The position numbers were made by a program, and so were the translations under genes. From assembly GCA_020853075.1 (NCBI GenBank), contig JADYZS010000189.1, positions 1 through 10,886 of the forward strand: a DNA stretch of 10,886 bases, written 5' to 3'. Of this stretch, positions 1 through 6,531 are shown in pieces (the first letter of the stretch is position 1; each line of letters opens with the position of its first letter). Below the pieces are notes generated by a model that did not search any database, was not told the DNA's origin, and was given only the letters and a program-made list of their open reading frames with translations. This DNA is from Anaerolineae bacterium. GTDB lineage: Bacteria > Chloroflexota > Anaerolineae > JADYZS01.

Positions 1-1
1 C

Positions 2-568
2 TATGGCACTGGGGGTAAGGCCAAACCTAGGAGTGTAGGTCAGTGGCCGGGCAGCACGAAGGTTGAGTCTTTCTGGGTTCATGCAGCGACGGGATCGGCT
101 CGCGTTGAAGTAGGGTGGTATTCTGACACGCAATCCTATGACCCCACGCCCCCTACGTACTTCGCGCTTTGGGCGAATAACGGCGCACCTTGGGATGAGT
201 ATGACACCGTGACGCTAACCAAGGATGTTTGGCAGAGGTTCCGAGTAGTTAACAAATACGGGGATGGGACTTGGTATTGGTACCTGGGAGATCCAGACGT
301 ATACCAATACCACAGAACCGTAGACTTCCTCAAGGGCAATTCTGGCTCTCAAGGAGAGAGGCATAATCTGTGTGATGCCGGATTCACCCGTCTGACCGAT
401 CTTCAGAGGTACGAGTATATGGGATCGCCTGACCAATATGCCTGGTTCTTCTATCCCAACATGCTTGCCAATGCTGTATATGATGGTGATCCCGGCTACA
501 AATACTGCAGGTGCTCAACTACGAGCTGGCTCGAGCGTGATGAAGGCATATCCTGCAACTGTCCATGA
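2..568 (+). CDS. 3' end of an unrecognised, probably exported, aromatic-rich protein (5' end outside window)
   Basis: The frame is open from the first bases of the window to a TGA at 566-568, giving 188 visible residues with no start, so the gene begins upstream. An internal GTG at 209 could be read as a start, but the frame continues convincingly before it. The visible part is rich in Trp, Tyr and Gly with alternating hydrophobic stretches (for example VEVGWYSD, then YFALWANNG, then GTWYWYLGD), which suggests an all-beta, jelly-roll-like fold; the C-terminal end carries a Cys-rich motif (CRC...CNC), as in exported disulfide-bonded proteins. No catalytic motif is recognised and I assign no function. 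The next gene starts 20 nt downstream and encodes a membrane-anchored protein, so the two are probably co-transcribed. Base composition looks less GC-rich than in the housekeeping genes to the right, consistent with an accessory locus. Confidence 0.6.
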   Translation, partial: YGTGGKAKPRSVGQWPGSTKVESFWVHAATGSARVEVGWYSDTQSYDPTPPTYFALWANNGAPWDEYDTVTLTKDVWQRFRVVNKYGDGTWYWYLGDPDVYQYHRTVDFLKGNSGSQGERHNLCDAGFTRLTDLQRYEYMGSPDQYAWFFYPNMLANAVYDGDPGYKYCRCSTTSWLERDEGISCNCP

Positions 569-576
569 TCATTCTT

Positions 577-581
577 GGAGG
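577..581 (+). promoter_or_regulatory. Ribosome binding site fixing the start at 589
   Basis: GGAGG lies 7 nt before the ATG at 589. The earlier in-frame ATG at 565 overlaps the previous stop codon but has no Shine-Dalgarno motif, and the GGAGG would lie inside its coding sequence, so 589 is preferred. Confidence 0.7.
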
Positions 582-588
582 TATACCC

Positions 589-1266
589 ATGTGCATACAC
601 AAGTTTCTGAAAGCCTACGGCAGACGACTAGAACTGGTAGTCCTGGCTGCCCTTGCCCTAGGGATAGTTGCCGGTATCGCTACTTTATATCTCATCCGGT
701 CTTCTGCTGCATCGCCCACGGCTGGGTCCGTGCTCCCTGCACCAACGGCTATACCTACACCCATCCCCATAAAAATGACGCCGCTGCCTGCGTCGGACAT
801 ACCAAATCAGCCGTGGTTTGACGACTTCTTCGGCGAGCAGGTTGCTTCAGCGGACCAGGCTCTCACTCGCGTGGGATTCAAAGTGCTGTTCCCCCGTGTG
901 ATGGCCGAGGGATACCAACTCGTGTGGGTTGGCGTCAGTTCATCTGCTGCGCCGGCGGATGCCCAGATGGTGAATCTTGTGTATTCGGATGGAGAACACA
1001 ACATTCGCATCAGCCAGGCTGTAGTTGATGTAGATCGTCTCCCACCCCGCACCGATGCACAACTGGCCGAATGGCATCAGGAGAGAGTGATCATCAATGG
1101 ACATGACGGCATGGGACATGGGCCACTGGTCGGTACTACGAACATCTATGGGACGACGCGCAGTCCCAGCGCGTTAAAGTGGTGGTCTGACGGCGTAGAG
1201 CATTATGTCCAATCCTTTGAGTTGTCTCTCGCCGACCTGATCGTCATCGCTGAATCCATGCAGTAG
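589..1266 (+). CDS. Membrane-anchored protein with DUF4367-like extracytoplasmic domain
   Basis: The protein has 225 residues from the ATG at 589 (233 if the ATG at 565 is used). A short basic N-terminus is followed by one hydrophobic segment at about residues 14-36, then a Pro/Thr/Ala-rich linker at about 40-70, then a globular domain at about 90-225. This is the layout of a signal-anchor protein with its C-terminal domain outside the membrane. The globular part resembles DUF4367/RseB-like domains: a PxxxxEGYQLVWVGV strand, a VNLVYSDGEHNIRISQ strand pair, and a C-terminal LKWWSDGVEHYV...LADLIVIAESM block like the W-x-DG-x-x-Y...IAeS ending of that family. Such domains often occur in anti-sigma-factor-like or envelope-sensing proteins, but no sigma factor is visible here and the role is unknown. 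It follows the upstream gene by 20 nt and ends before a strong terminator. Family assignment is by recall. Confidence 0.7.
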   Translation: MCIHKFLKAYGRRLELVVLAALALGIVAGIATLYLIRSSAASPTAGSVLPAPTAIPTPIPIKMTPLPASDIPNQPWFDDFFGEQVASADQALTRVGFKVLFPRVMAEGYQLVWVGVSSSAAPADAQMVNLVYSDGEHNIRISQAVVDVDRLPPRTDAQLAEWHQERVIINGHDGMGHGPLVGTTNIYGTTRSPSALKWWSDGVEHYVQSFELSLADLIVIAESMQ

Positions 1267-1296
1267 GCATATCTCCGCTCTCGGTCTCTAACCCAG

Positions 1297-1334
1297 ATTG
1301 GCCGCACCCTACCAGGGGTGCGGCCAATTCTATT
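1297..1334 (+). terminator. Rho-independent-type terminator after the left-edge gene pair
   Basis: A perfect 13-bp inverted repeat (1297-1309 with 1316-1328, loop TACCAG) is followed by TCTATTTG. It begins 30 nt after the stop at 1266 and separates the left pair from the promoter at 1370. The U-tract is imperfect, but the stem is very stable. Confidence 0.75.
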
Positions 1335-1369
1335 TGTACAGCCGGACTGGCTCCCGCTCACCAGTGACT

Positions 1370-1398
1370 TTGCGCGCGCCGCGCTCTGGTAGTATAAT
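1370..1398 (+). promoter_or_regulatory. Sigma-70-type promoter for the HAD/CorA gene cluster
   Basis: TATAAT at 1393-1398 is a perfect -10 box, with TTGCGC at 1370-1375 as a partial -35 box and a 17-bp spacer. It lies just after the terminator at 1297-1334. Transcription would start near 1405, giving a leader of about 165 nt that contains the 1429-1521 palindrome. The -10 match is strong and the -35 match is only three of six. Confidence 0.6.
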
Positions 1399-1428
1399 CG
1401 TGGGTGCTGGCACAGTTGGTTGGCATTG

Positions 1429-1521
1429 GGTCAGCGGATGCTACGCGTAGTGGATGAGCGGATAATCGCTGCCGCGCGAGAGCCATCCGCTAATCGGCTA
1501 CGCCGAAGGCATCCGCTGACC
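1429..1521 (+). repeat. 93-nt long imperfect palindrome in the leader of the HAD gene
   Basis: The outer arms GGTCAGCGGATGC (1429-1441) and GCATCCGCTGACC (1509-1521) are perfect reverse complements. Inside them GCGTAG (1445-1450) pairs with CTACGC (1498-1503), and AGCGGAT (1457-1463) pairs with ATCCGCT (1485-1491), so the whole stretch folds as one interrupted hairpin. The word AGCGGAT occurs twice on each strand. It lies between the promoter and the start codon at 1572. It could be a dispersed palindromic repeat or a structured leader; no known riboswitch class is recognised. The remaining bases of the 1267-1571 gap show nothing else. Confidence 0.7.
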
Positions 1522-1571
1522 TCTCCGAGTTTTGAGATAGCCGATAAGGACGGTATCTAACTCACAAACCG

Positions 1572-2231
1572 ATGCCATTGCGTTACGTACTATTTGACCT
1601 GGACGAAACGCTCTACCCGCGCCACGCGGGCGTGATGCAGCAGATCAGCGTCCTCATGACCCGCTACATCGTGGAGCGCCTGGGCCTGACGGAAGAGAGA
1701 GCCCACGCGCTCCGCCGCCGCTATTGGGAGCAATACGGCACGACGCTGGCGGGCCTGCGCGCCAACTACCACATAGACCCGCAAGAATTCCTGGCCTACG
1801 TGCACAACTTGCCGGTAGAGAAATACCTGATTCCCAACGGCGAGTTGGATGCGGCCTTGGGGCGCATCTCGCTGACCAAGGTCGTCTTCACCAACGCCTC
1901 GCGCGAGCACGCGCAGCGCGTGCTGGACGTGCTGGGCATCGCGCCCCGCTTCTCGCGCATCTTTGACATCGCCGATACCGATTACGTCTGCAAGCCTAAC
2001 CTCCAGGCTTATCATCGCTTGCTGGAGTTGCTAGGCGCGCGCGCCGAGGAGTGTGTTCTGGTGGAGGATAACACGCGCAACCTGGCCCCGGCCAAGGCCC
2101 TCGGCATGGTCACCATCCTGGTGGACGGCGAGAAAGATGCCAACGCAGACTTCGTGATCGGGAATATCGTGCAAATCGGCGGTTTGGTGGAAAGGCTTCT
2201 GGCCGCCCCAGGAGCCGGCAAGCCCGATTGA
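1572..2231 (+). CDS. HAD-superfamily hydrolase, pyrimidine 5'-nucleotidase (Sdt1-like) family
   Basis: A cytosolic 219-residue phosphatase of HAD subfamily IA, expected to dephosphorylate pyrimidine mononucleotides or similar small phosphates. All four HAD motifs are visible: motif I DLDET at residues 9-13 with nucleophile D9 and acid/base D11, motif II Thr107 in VVFTNAS, motif III Lys141 in CKPN, and motif IV E165-D166 in LVEDNTRNLAPAKALGM. The helical cap between motifs I and II is rich in Arg, and the DETLYPRHAGVM and YGTTLAGL blocks are typical of the Sdt1/pyrimidine 5'-nucleotidase group. Length is normal for the family. The ATG at 1572 lacks a good Shine-Dalgarno motif (AAGGA at 1546-1550 is too far away), and an in-frame TAA at 1545 leaves no better upstream start. 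Substrate specificity is inferred from the family and not fixed by the sequence. Confidence 0.9.
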   Translation: MPLRYVLFDLDETLYPRHAGVMQQISVLMTRYIVERLGLTEERAHALRRRYWEQYGTTLAGLRANYHIDPQEFLAYVHNLPVEKYLIPNGELDAALGRISLTKVVFTNASREHAQRVLDVLGIAPRFSRIFDIADTDYVCKPNLQAYHRLLELLGARAEECVLVEDNTRNLAPAKALGMVTILVDGEKDANADFVIGNIVQIGGLVERLLAAPGAGKPD

Positions 2232-2262
2232 CCAAACGCCTCTTACAGAAGAGCCTCTCTCC

Positions 2263-3240
2263 ATGATCCAATGCCTCGTCTGGGCTGTCACTCCCAACGG
2301 CAACAGCGGCACAGGCCACGCCCATGCCGTCGCGCCGGAGGAGATTCCGGACGCTCTCAGCCAGCCGCAGAATCGTGTGTGGGTGGACGTCGTCTCTCCC
2401 ACTGGCGAAGATCTGCGCTGGCTTGAGCAGACCTTCCACCTGCATCCCCTTGCCATAGAGGATTTGCGCAGCAACCTGCAACGGGGAAAGGTGGAGGACT
2501 ACGAGCAATATCTATACATCGTCATGCACGCGCTGGACCTGCACAACGACGAGGTGGTGGGCGAGGAAGTGGATTTCGTCCTGGGCAATAACTACCTCAT
2601 CACCGAGCGGGTGGATGACGTGGAGGCCATCGCCCATCTCTGGGGGGAATACACGGAGCGTAAGCGGAAGCCCGAACGCGGCACCGACTTTCTCCTCCAT
2701 CGCCTGGCCGACCGCGTGGTAGATGCCGCCTTCCCCGTCTTTGATGTGCTGGAAGACCGCATTGACGCGATAGAAGATGACGTGGTGGAGAATCCTGGCC
2801 GCCAGACGATGGCCCGCCTGATGTCTCTCAAGCGGCAGCTGGTCCTTTTGCGCAAGGTCCTCGGCCCCCAACGCGACGTGATGAACAGCCTGATGAACTG
2901 GGGCCATCCTTGCATCTCTCACCAGGCCATCATTTACTTCCGCGATATCTACGACCACCTGGTGCGTCTGGTGGAGACGGTGGAGACGCAGCGAGACCTC
3001 ACCAGCAACGCGATGGACGCCTATCTCTCGCAGGTCTCCAACAACCTCAACGAAGTGATGCGCCGTCTGACCGTCATCACCACCGTCGGCATGCCCCTCA
3101 CCGTCCTGACCGGCTTCTTCGGCATGAACTTCCAACACCTCCCCTTTGACCGTCTGGAGGTGCTTATCGCTGCCTTCCTGCTCATGCTCGCCGTACCTAC
3201 GGCCATGCTCGTTTGGTTCCGGCGCAACGGCTGGATCTGA
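2263..3240 (+). CDS. corA: CorA-family divalent cation (Mg2+) channel
   Basis: A 325-residue protein with the CorA layout: a large cytoplasmic N-terminal domain (WVDVVSPTGEDLRWLEQ near residue 40), a long acidic helical stretch rich in Asp/Glu (about 125-265), then two membrane helices at about 267-286 and 297-318 near the C-terminus. The signature GMN loop is present at residues 287-289 (GFFGMNFQHLPF) and forms the outer mouth of the pentameric pore in characterised CorA proteins. The basic end FRRNGWI is also typical. The gene starts 31 nt after the HAD gene with only a weak AAGAG motif 9 nt before the ATG. The role is Mg2+ (possibly Co2+ or Ni2+) uptake; family members can also export Zn2+, and the sequence alone does not settle the ion. 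Nothing is truncated. Confidence 0.92.
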   Translation: MIQCLVWAVTPNGNSGTGHAHAVAPEEIPDALSQPQNRVWVDVVSPTGEDLRWLEQTFHLHPLAIEDLRSNLQRGKVEDYEQYLYIVMHALDLHNDEVVGEEVDFVLGNNYLITERVDDVEAIAHLWGEYTERKRKPERGTDFLLHRLADRVVDAAFPVFDVLEDRIDAIEDDVVENPGRQTMARLMSLKRQLVLLRKVLGPQRDVMNSLMNWGHPCISHQAIIYFRDIYDHLVRLVETVETQRDLTSNAMDAYLSQVSNNLNEVMRRLTVITTVGMPLTVLTGFFGMNFQHLPFDRLEVLIAAFLLMLAVPTAMLVWFRRNGWI

Positions 3241-3305
3241 GCCCTGATCAACTTGCTACGTCAGAGAAGAGGACTCCTGCGCCCCATAGACAATAACGAC
3301 GTCCC

Positions 3306-3312
3306 AAGGAGG
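3306..3312 (+). promoter_or_regulatory. Strong ribosome binding site fixing the nitroreductase start at 3322
   Basis: AAGGAGG ends 9 nt before the ATG at 3322. The same reading frame is open to a TTG at 3253, but that start has no such motif, and the family's N-terminus begins at 3322. Confidence 0.8.
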
Positions 3313-3321
3313 ACACGAGCA

Positions 3322-3906
3322 ATGATCAGCGACCTTATTCGGAAGAACAGGAGCGTCCGGCGATTTCAAGAGGAAGCCGCCATAGACGCCGCGACCCTGC
3401 GGGAACTCGTTGACCTGGCGAGGCTCTCCGCGTCGGCTGGCAATGCCCAGCCGCTCAAATACATCCTTGTCTGCGATCCCGCGGTGAACGCTTTGGTCTT
3501 TCCGCACCTGGCCTGGGCCAGTTACCTGCGGCCCTGGACGTCTCCCGCTAAAGGCGAGAGGCCAGCAGCGTACATCGTCATCCTCGGCGACACCGAGGTG
3601 AGCAAGGTTGTTGACTGCGACCACGGCATCGCCGCGCAGAGCATTTTGCTCGGTGCGACGGAGAGGGGGTTGTCGGGCTGTATCATCGGTTCCGTTGAGA
3701 GGCATGGGCTACAGAAAGCGCTGGGCATACCGCCCCGCTACGACGTTCTCCTGGTGATTGCCCTGGGCAAACCGAAGGAGAAAGTTGTTCTGGAGACGGC
3801 CAAAGGGGGTGAGATACGATACTGGCGAGATGCCGACGGCGTCCATCACGTGCCCAAGCGCCCGCTGGACGAGATCATTGTCAAAGCGAATCCCGATACA
3901 GATTGA
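3322..3906 (+). CDS. Nitroreductase-family FMN-dependent oxidoreductase
   Basis: The protein has 194 residues, a normal length for the nitroreductase fold, which binds FMN in a homodimer and reduces nitro, quinone or other substrates with NAD(P)H. Visible family features are the N-terminal phosphate-binding motif RSVRRF (residues 10-15), the SASAGNAQP block (36-44) that contacts flavin, the GIAAQSILLGATERGLSGC helix (102-120), and VIALGKPKEK near 145-154. The ending RYWRDADGVHHVPKR...LDEII is typical of one uncharacterised nitroreductase subgroup. Start choice rests on AAGGAGG 9 nt upstream. The gap of 81 nt after corA shows no clear promoter, so it is probably co-transcribed. Three bases after its stop begins a 60-bp palindromic element. 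The substrate is unknown. Confidence 0.88.
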   Translation: MISDLIRKNRSVRRFQEEAAIDAATLRELVDLARLSASAGNAQPLKYILVCDPAVNALVFPHLAWASYLRPWTSPAKGERPAAYIVILGDTEVSKVVDCDHGIAAQSILLGATERGLSGCIIGSVERHGLQKALGIPPRYDVLLVIALGKPKEKVVLETAKGGEIRYWRDADGVHHVPKRPLDEIIVKANPDTD

Positions 3907-3909
3907 ACT

Positions 3910-3969
3910 AAACCTAACGGTCTGTAGAGACGAGCCGCCTGCTCGTCTCTACGCAGACCTTGAGGGTTT
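3910..3969 (+). repeat. 60-bp intercistronic palindromic element, copy 1
   Basis: A perfect 12-bp stem GTAGAGACGAGC (3924-3935) with GCTCGTCTCTAC (3941-3952) encloses the loop CGCCT, and the flanks GGTCT (3919-3923) and AGACC (3955-3959) can extend the pairing. A second copy lies at 8700-8759 on the - strand. This copy begins 3 nt after the nitroreductase stop and ends 4 nt before the Shine-Dalgarno motif of the next gene, so it forms a hairpin between two cistrons. It has no U-tract and is not an obvious terminator. Confidence 0.85.
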
Positions 3970-3988
3970 AGGAAGGAGATAGAAAACC

Positions 3989-4609
3989 ATGCTTGATAAA
4001 ATTCATTGGCTAGGCCACGACAGTTATCGCATAGATGGCCCGCCCATCATCTACATTGATCCCTGGGAACTGGCGCAGCACACACCGAAGGCCGACATCA
4101 TCCTGGTGACCCACGACCACTACGATCACTGCTGCCCCGACGATGTGCGGCCTCTTTCCGGGCCCAACACCGTCGTTATCGCGCCCGCCTCGGCGGCGGC
4201 GAAACTGGGTCGCGCTACCCGCATCATCGCCCCTGGGCAGCGACTCATCATCAGCGGCGTCTCCATTGAGGCCGTCGCCGCCTACAACACGAACAAGGAC
4301 TTCCACCCGCGCAAGGCAGGGCACGTGGGCTACGTCATTACTCTGGGCGGCCAGCGCCTTTACCACGCAGGCGACACCGACCTGACGCCCGAGGTTGGTC
4401 AGGTGAAGGCCGATATCGCGCTCTTGCCTGTGAGCGGCGTCTATGTGATGACGGCTGATGAGGCAGCAAAGGCCGCGACGGAGATCCGCCCCAAGGTCGC
4501 CATCCCCATGCACTACGGAAAGATCGCGGGCGAGGCTGCCGACGCCGACCGTTTTCGCGACCTCTGCGCGCAGGCGGGGATTGAGGCGCGCATCCTGAAG
4601 AAGGAATAA
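3989..4609 (+). CDS. Metallo-beta-lactamase-fold hydrolase (UlaG-like / UPF0173-like)
   Basis: A 206-residue cytosolic protein of the metallo-beta-lactamase superfamily. Metal-site motifs are visible in order: THDHYDH (H42, H44, D46, H47), the HAGDTD motif (H126, D129) and IPMHYG (H175). The N-terminus (IHWLGHDSYRI...IYIDPW) is the standard opening of the UlaG-like branch, whose members act on phosphoesters or lactones; the natural substrate cannot be read from the sequence. The length is slightly short but complete. A good AAGGAGA motif at 3973-3979 lies 9 nt before the ATG. The gene follows the nitroreductase across an 82-nt gap filled by a palindromic element, and it is the last + strand gene before the convergent junction, where a hairpin with a T-rich tail should end transcription. 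Confidence 0.9.
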   Translation: MLDKIHWLGHDSYRIDGPPIIYIDPWELAQHTPKADIILVTHDHYDHCCPDDVRPLSGPNTVVIAPASAAAKLGRATRIIAPGQRLIISGVSIEAVAAYNTNKDFHPRKAGHVGYVITLGGQRLYHAGDTDLTPEVGQVKADIALLPVSGVYVMTADEAAKAATEIRPKVAIPMHYGKIAGEAADADRFRDLCAQAGIEARILKKE

Positions 4610-4623
4610 CAGTACAGCAATCA

Positions 4624-4690
4624 AACCACGGAGACACAGAGGACACGGAGTAATCATAAATACTCCGTGCTCTCCGTGGTTCTATTTTTC
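4624..4690 (+). terminator. Octamer-built palindromic repeat acting as terminator between convergent genes
   Basis: The left arm 4624-4652 consists of octamer-like units CACGGAGA, CACAGAGG and (A)CACGGAG. The right arm 4661-4681 is its reverse complement with one unit missing. On the + strand the hairpin is followed by TCTATTTTTC, a good terminator tail for the hydrolase gene; on the - strand the tail is only weakly T-rich. It fills the 89-nt gap between convergent stops. A stretch of 27 bases (4624-4650) recurs exactly, inverted, at 10388-10414, so this is a dispersed repeat as well as a terminator. Confidence 0.8.
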
Positions 4691-4698
4691 TGACACGA

Positions 4699-6462
4699 TC
4701 ACAACCACGGCTGGAAGTTGGTGAGGTTGGAGCCGCCGACGAACTCCCGCAGGATGGAGTTGTCGGGGATCGGGTCGGTGGGCATCGGTTCAAACCATTG
4801 CAGGAACGTCAACAACCTCTTGGCCTCCATGTAACCGGACGCGCCGGGCTCCATCTGCAGAAGGAGGGGTTCGGTCAACGGCTTGAGCACCGATAGTTCA
4901 TAGACCAGCGCCGAGTTGAACATTACGTCGGCGTTTTCCTGGTAGGGGAAGATGTACTCCCGCTCGCCGCGATGGACGCTCTCCCAGCGAGCGATGGTCT
5001 GAGCAGCCGAATAGCCACGGGAGCGGGCATCTCGCACGATACGCCGCAACATGCGGGTATCGGTGGTGGAGACGCGGTTGTGGCGGTCTATGTTCAGTTG
5101 TGTCAACGCCGAGATGTAAATGCGGAAGATGCCGTGCGGGGCAACGCTCGGCACCAGATCGGGGTTCAGCCCGTGAATCCCTTCCACCAGCAGGATCTGG
5201 TCGGGGCCTAACCGGATCGCCTCGCCTGTCTCGCGCATCCCGGTCAGGAAGTTGTAACGGGGCAGTTGCACCTCGCGCCGCGCCCGCAAATCTTGCAGGT
5301 GGCGATTGAACAACTCCAGGTCCACCGCCGCCAACGCCTCAAAGTTAAAGTTTCCCTGCTCGTCGCGCGGGGTGTTATCGCGATCCACGAAATAGTCGTC
5401 CAGGCTGATGGCAATGGGCCGGATGCCATTTGCCAGCAGTTGCACCGCCAGGCGTCTGGCGAAGGTGGTCTTCCCCGACGAGGAGGGGCCGGCGATCAAC
5501 ACCAGCCAGGCCCACCCGACTCCACCGGCGATCTGCTCCGCCAGGCGGGCGATGCGCTGCTCGTGCAAAGCCTCGGCTACCAGGATGATCTCGTTGGTGC
5601 GGCCCGCCTTAATGTTTTGATTCAGGGCTCCTACGTCGTGAACACCGAGGAGGTGCAGGGCGTGATCGTATTCGCGGAAGACGGTCAGGAGTTTGGGATA
5701 ATCCACCACGGGCTGTAAGTTCGTGTCCTGGCGACGAGGGAAGCGAAGAACGAAGCCGGGCGGATAGTGATGTAAAGCGAAGTAGCGCAGGTAGCCAGTG
5801 GACGGAACCATGTAGCCGTGAAAGTAACTGCTCAGCCCGCGCAGGCGATAGATGACCAGATAGTCTTTTTGCCGGTGTGCCAGGAGGCGTACTTTGTCAT
5901 CTTCGCCTCGTTGCCGGAACATCTCTATGGCCTCGGCCAGCGGCAATCGCCCTTTGCTAATGGGCTCATCTGCCTCCACGATCTCCCTCATGCGGGACTC
6001 AATCCGCCCCAGTTCTTCCGGTGTGAAGGGCAAGCGACCTTCCACCTCGCAGTAGTAGCCTCCGAATGTCACCGCATGGTCTATGTGAATCGCGGCGTTG
6101 GGGAAGAGTTCGTGGGCAGCGACTAACAGTATGAAGGTGAGCGAGCGACGGTAGAGACGACTCCCATCCTGGTCGCTCATGAAGAGCGGGGTGACGTCCA
6201 CATCCTTCTCAACCCGATAGGTGAGTTCTCGCAACTGGTTGCCGATGATGGCTCCCACCACCGGAGAAGGCCAGGACTGTTCCGCCGCCGCGTGGATGTA
6301 GGCCTCCACGGGCGTGCCTACCGGCGCTTCGTAGATGCGGCCATCGGCAAACCGCACCTGGGCCGTCGTGCGGGGCTGGCCTGGGCGTACCAGATCCGGC
6401 AAATAGCGCGCGGGCCACGCGGCCTCGTGTTGTTTCGTCGCAACTTCGTTGTTCTCTGGCAT
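4699..6462 (-). CDS. Uridine kinase/phosphoribulokinase-type kinase fused to TGS and ThrRS editing-like domains
   Basis: A 587-residue protein from the ATG at 6462. The N-terminal part has a TGS-like segment (about residues 30-85), then a region like the second N-terminal domain of threonyl-tRNA synthetase (about 95-245), recognisable from the VPSTG block at 219-223. The C-terminal half is a P-loop kinase of the uridine kinase/PRK class: Walker A GPSSSGKT at 325-332, DDYF at 355-358, VEGIHGLN at 426-433 and the family ending NSILREFVGGS. This fusion is known in several bacterial lineages, where it is annotated as nucleoside or uridine kinase; phosphorylation of uridine/cytidine is expected but unproven. 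The ThrRS editing-site His and Cys residues are not conserved. It lies downstream of clpX past a terminator-like hairpin, so it may have its own promoter. Its stop faces the converging hydrolase gene. Confidence 0.87.
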   Translation of the reverse strand: MPENNEVATKQHEAAWPARYLPDLVRPGQPRTTAQVRFADGRIYEAPVGTPVEAYIHAAAEQSWPSPVVGAIIGNQLRELTYRVEKDVDVTPLFMSDQDGSRLYRRSLTFILLVAAHELFPNAAIHIDHAVTFGGYYCEVEGRLPFTPEELGRIESRMREIVEADEPISKGRLPLAEAIEMFRQRGEDDKVRLLAHRQKDYLVIYRLRGLSSYFHGYMVPSTGYLRYFALHHYPPGFVLRFPRRQDTNLQPVVDYPKLLTVFREYDHALHLLGVHDVGALNQNIKAGRTNEIILVAEALHEQRIARLAEQIAGGVGWAWLVLIAGPSSSGKTTFARRLAVQLLANGIRPIAISLDDYFVDRDNTPRDEQGNFNFEALAAVDLELFNRHLQDLRARREVQLPRYNFLTGMRETGEAIRLGPDQILLVEGIHGLNPDLVPSVAPHGIFRIYISALTQLNIDRHNRVSTTDTRMLRRIVRDARSRGYSAAQTIARWESVHRGEREYIFPYQENADVMFNSALVYELSVLKPLTEPLLLQMEPGASGYMEAKRLLTFLQWFEPMPTDPIPDNSILREFVGGSNLTNFQPWL

Positions 6463-6472
6463 GGGGATAGGA

Positions 6473-6476
6473 CTCC
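6473..6476 (-). promoter_or_regulatory. Ribosome binding site favouring the kinase start at 6462
   Basis: GGAG on the - strand lies 10 nt before the ATG at 6462. The frame also has a TTG at 6483, but that codon lies in the tail of the preceding terminator and would put GGAG inside the coding sequence. Confidence 0.55.
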
Positions 6477-6480
6477 GACA

Positions 6481-6516
6481 CAAGCAGAAGGGCCGGGGTA
6501 GCGTTCTCCCGGCCCT
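6481..6516 (-). terminator. GC-rich terminator-like hairpin after clpX
   Basis: On the - strand AGGGCCGGG (6516-6508) and CCCGGCCCT (6497-6489) form a perfect 9-bp stem with a 10-nt loop, followed by TCTGCTTG. It starts 15 nt after the clpX stop. The tail is only moderately T-rich, so termination may be partial, with read-through into the kinase gene. Confidence 0.6.
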
Positions 6517-6531
6517 GGTTCTTTAACAGTG

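Noticed and set aside
3253..3321. Possible N-terminal extension of the nitroreductase from a TTG at 3253
   Set aside because: The strong AAGGAGG motif and the family N-terminus both indicate the ATG at 3322.
3910..3969. Rho-independent terminator after the nitroreductase gene
   Set aside because: The hairpin is strong, but no T-run follows; the next bases are GCAGACCTTGAGGGTTT and then a ribosome binding site.
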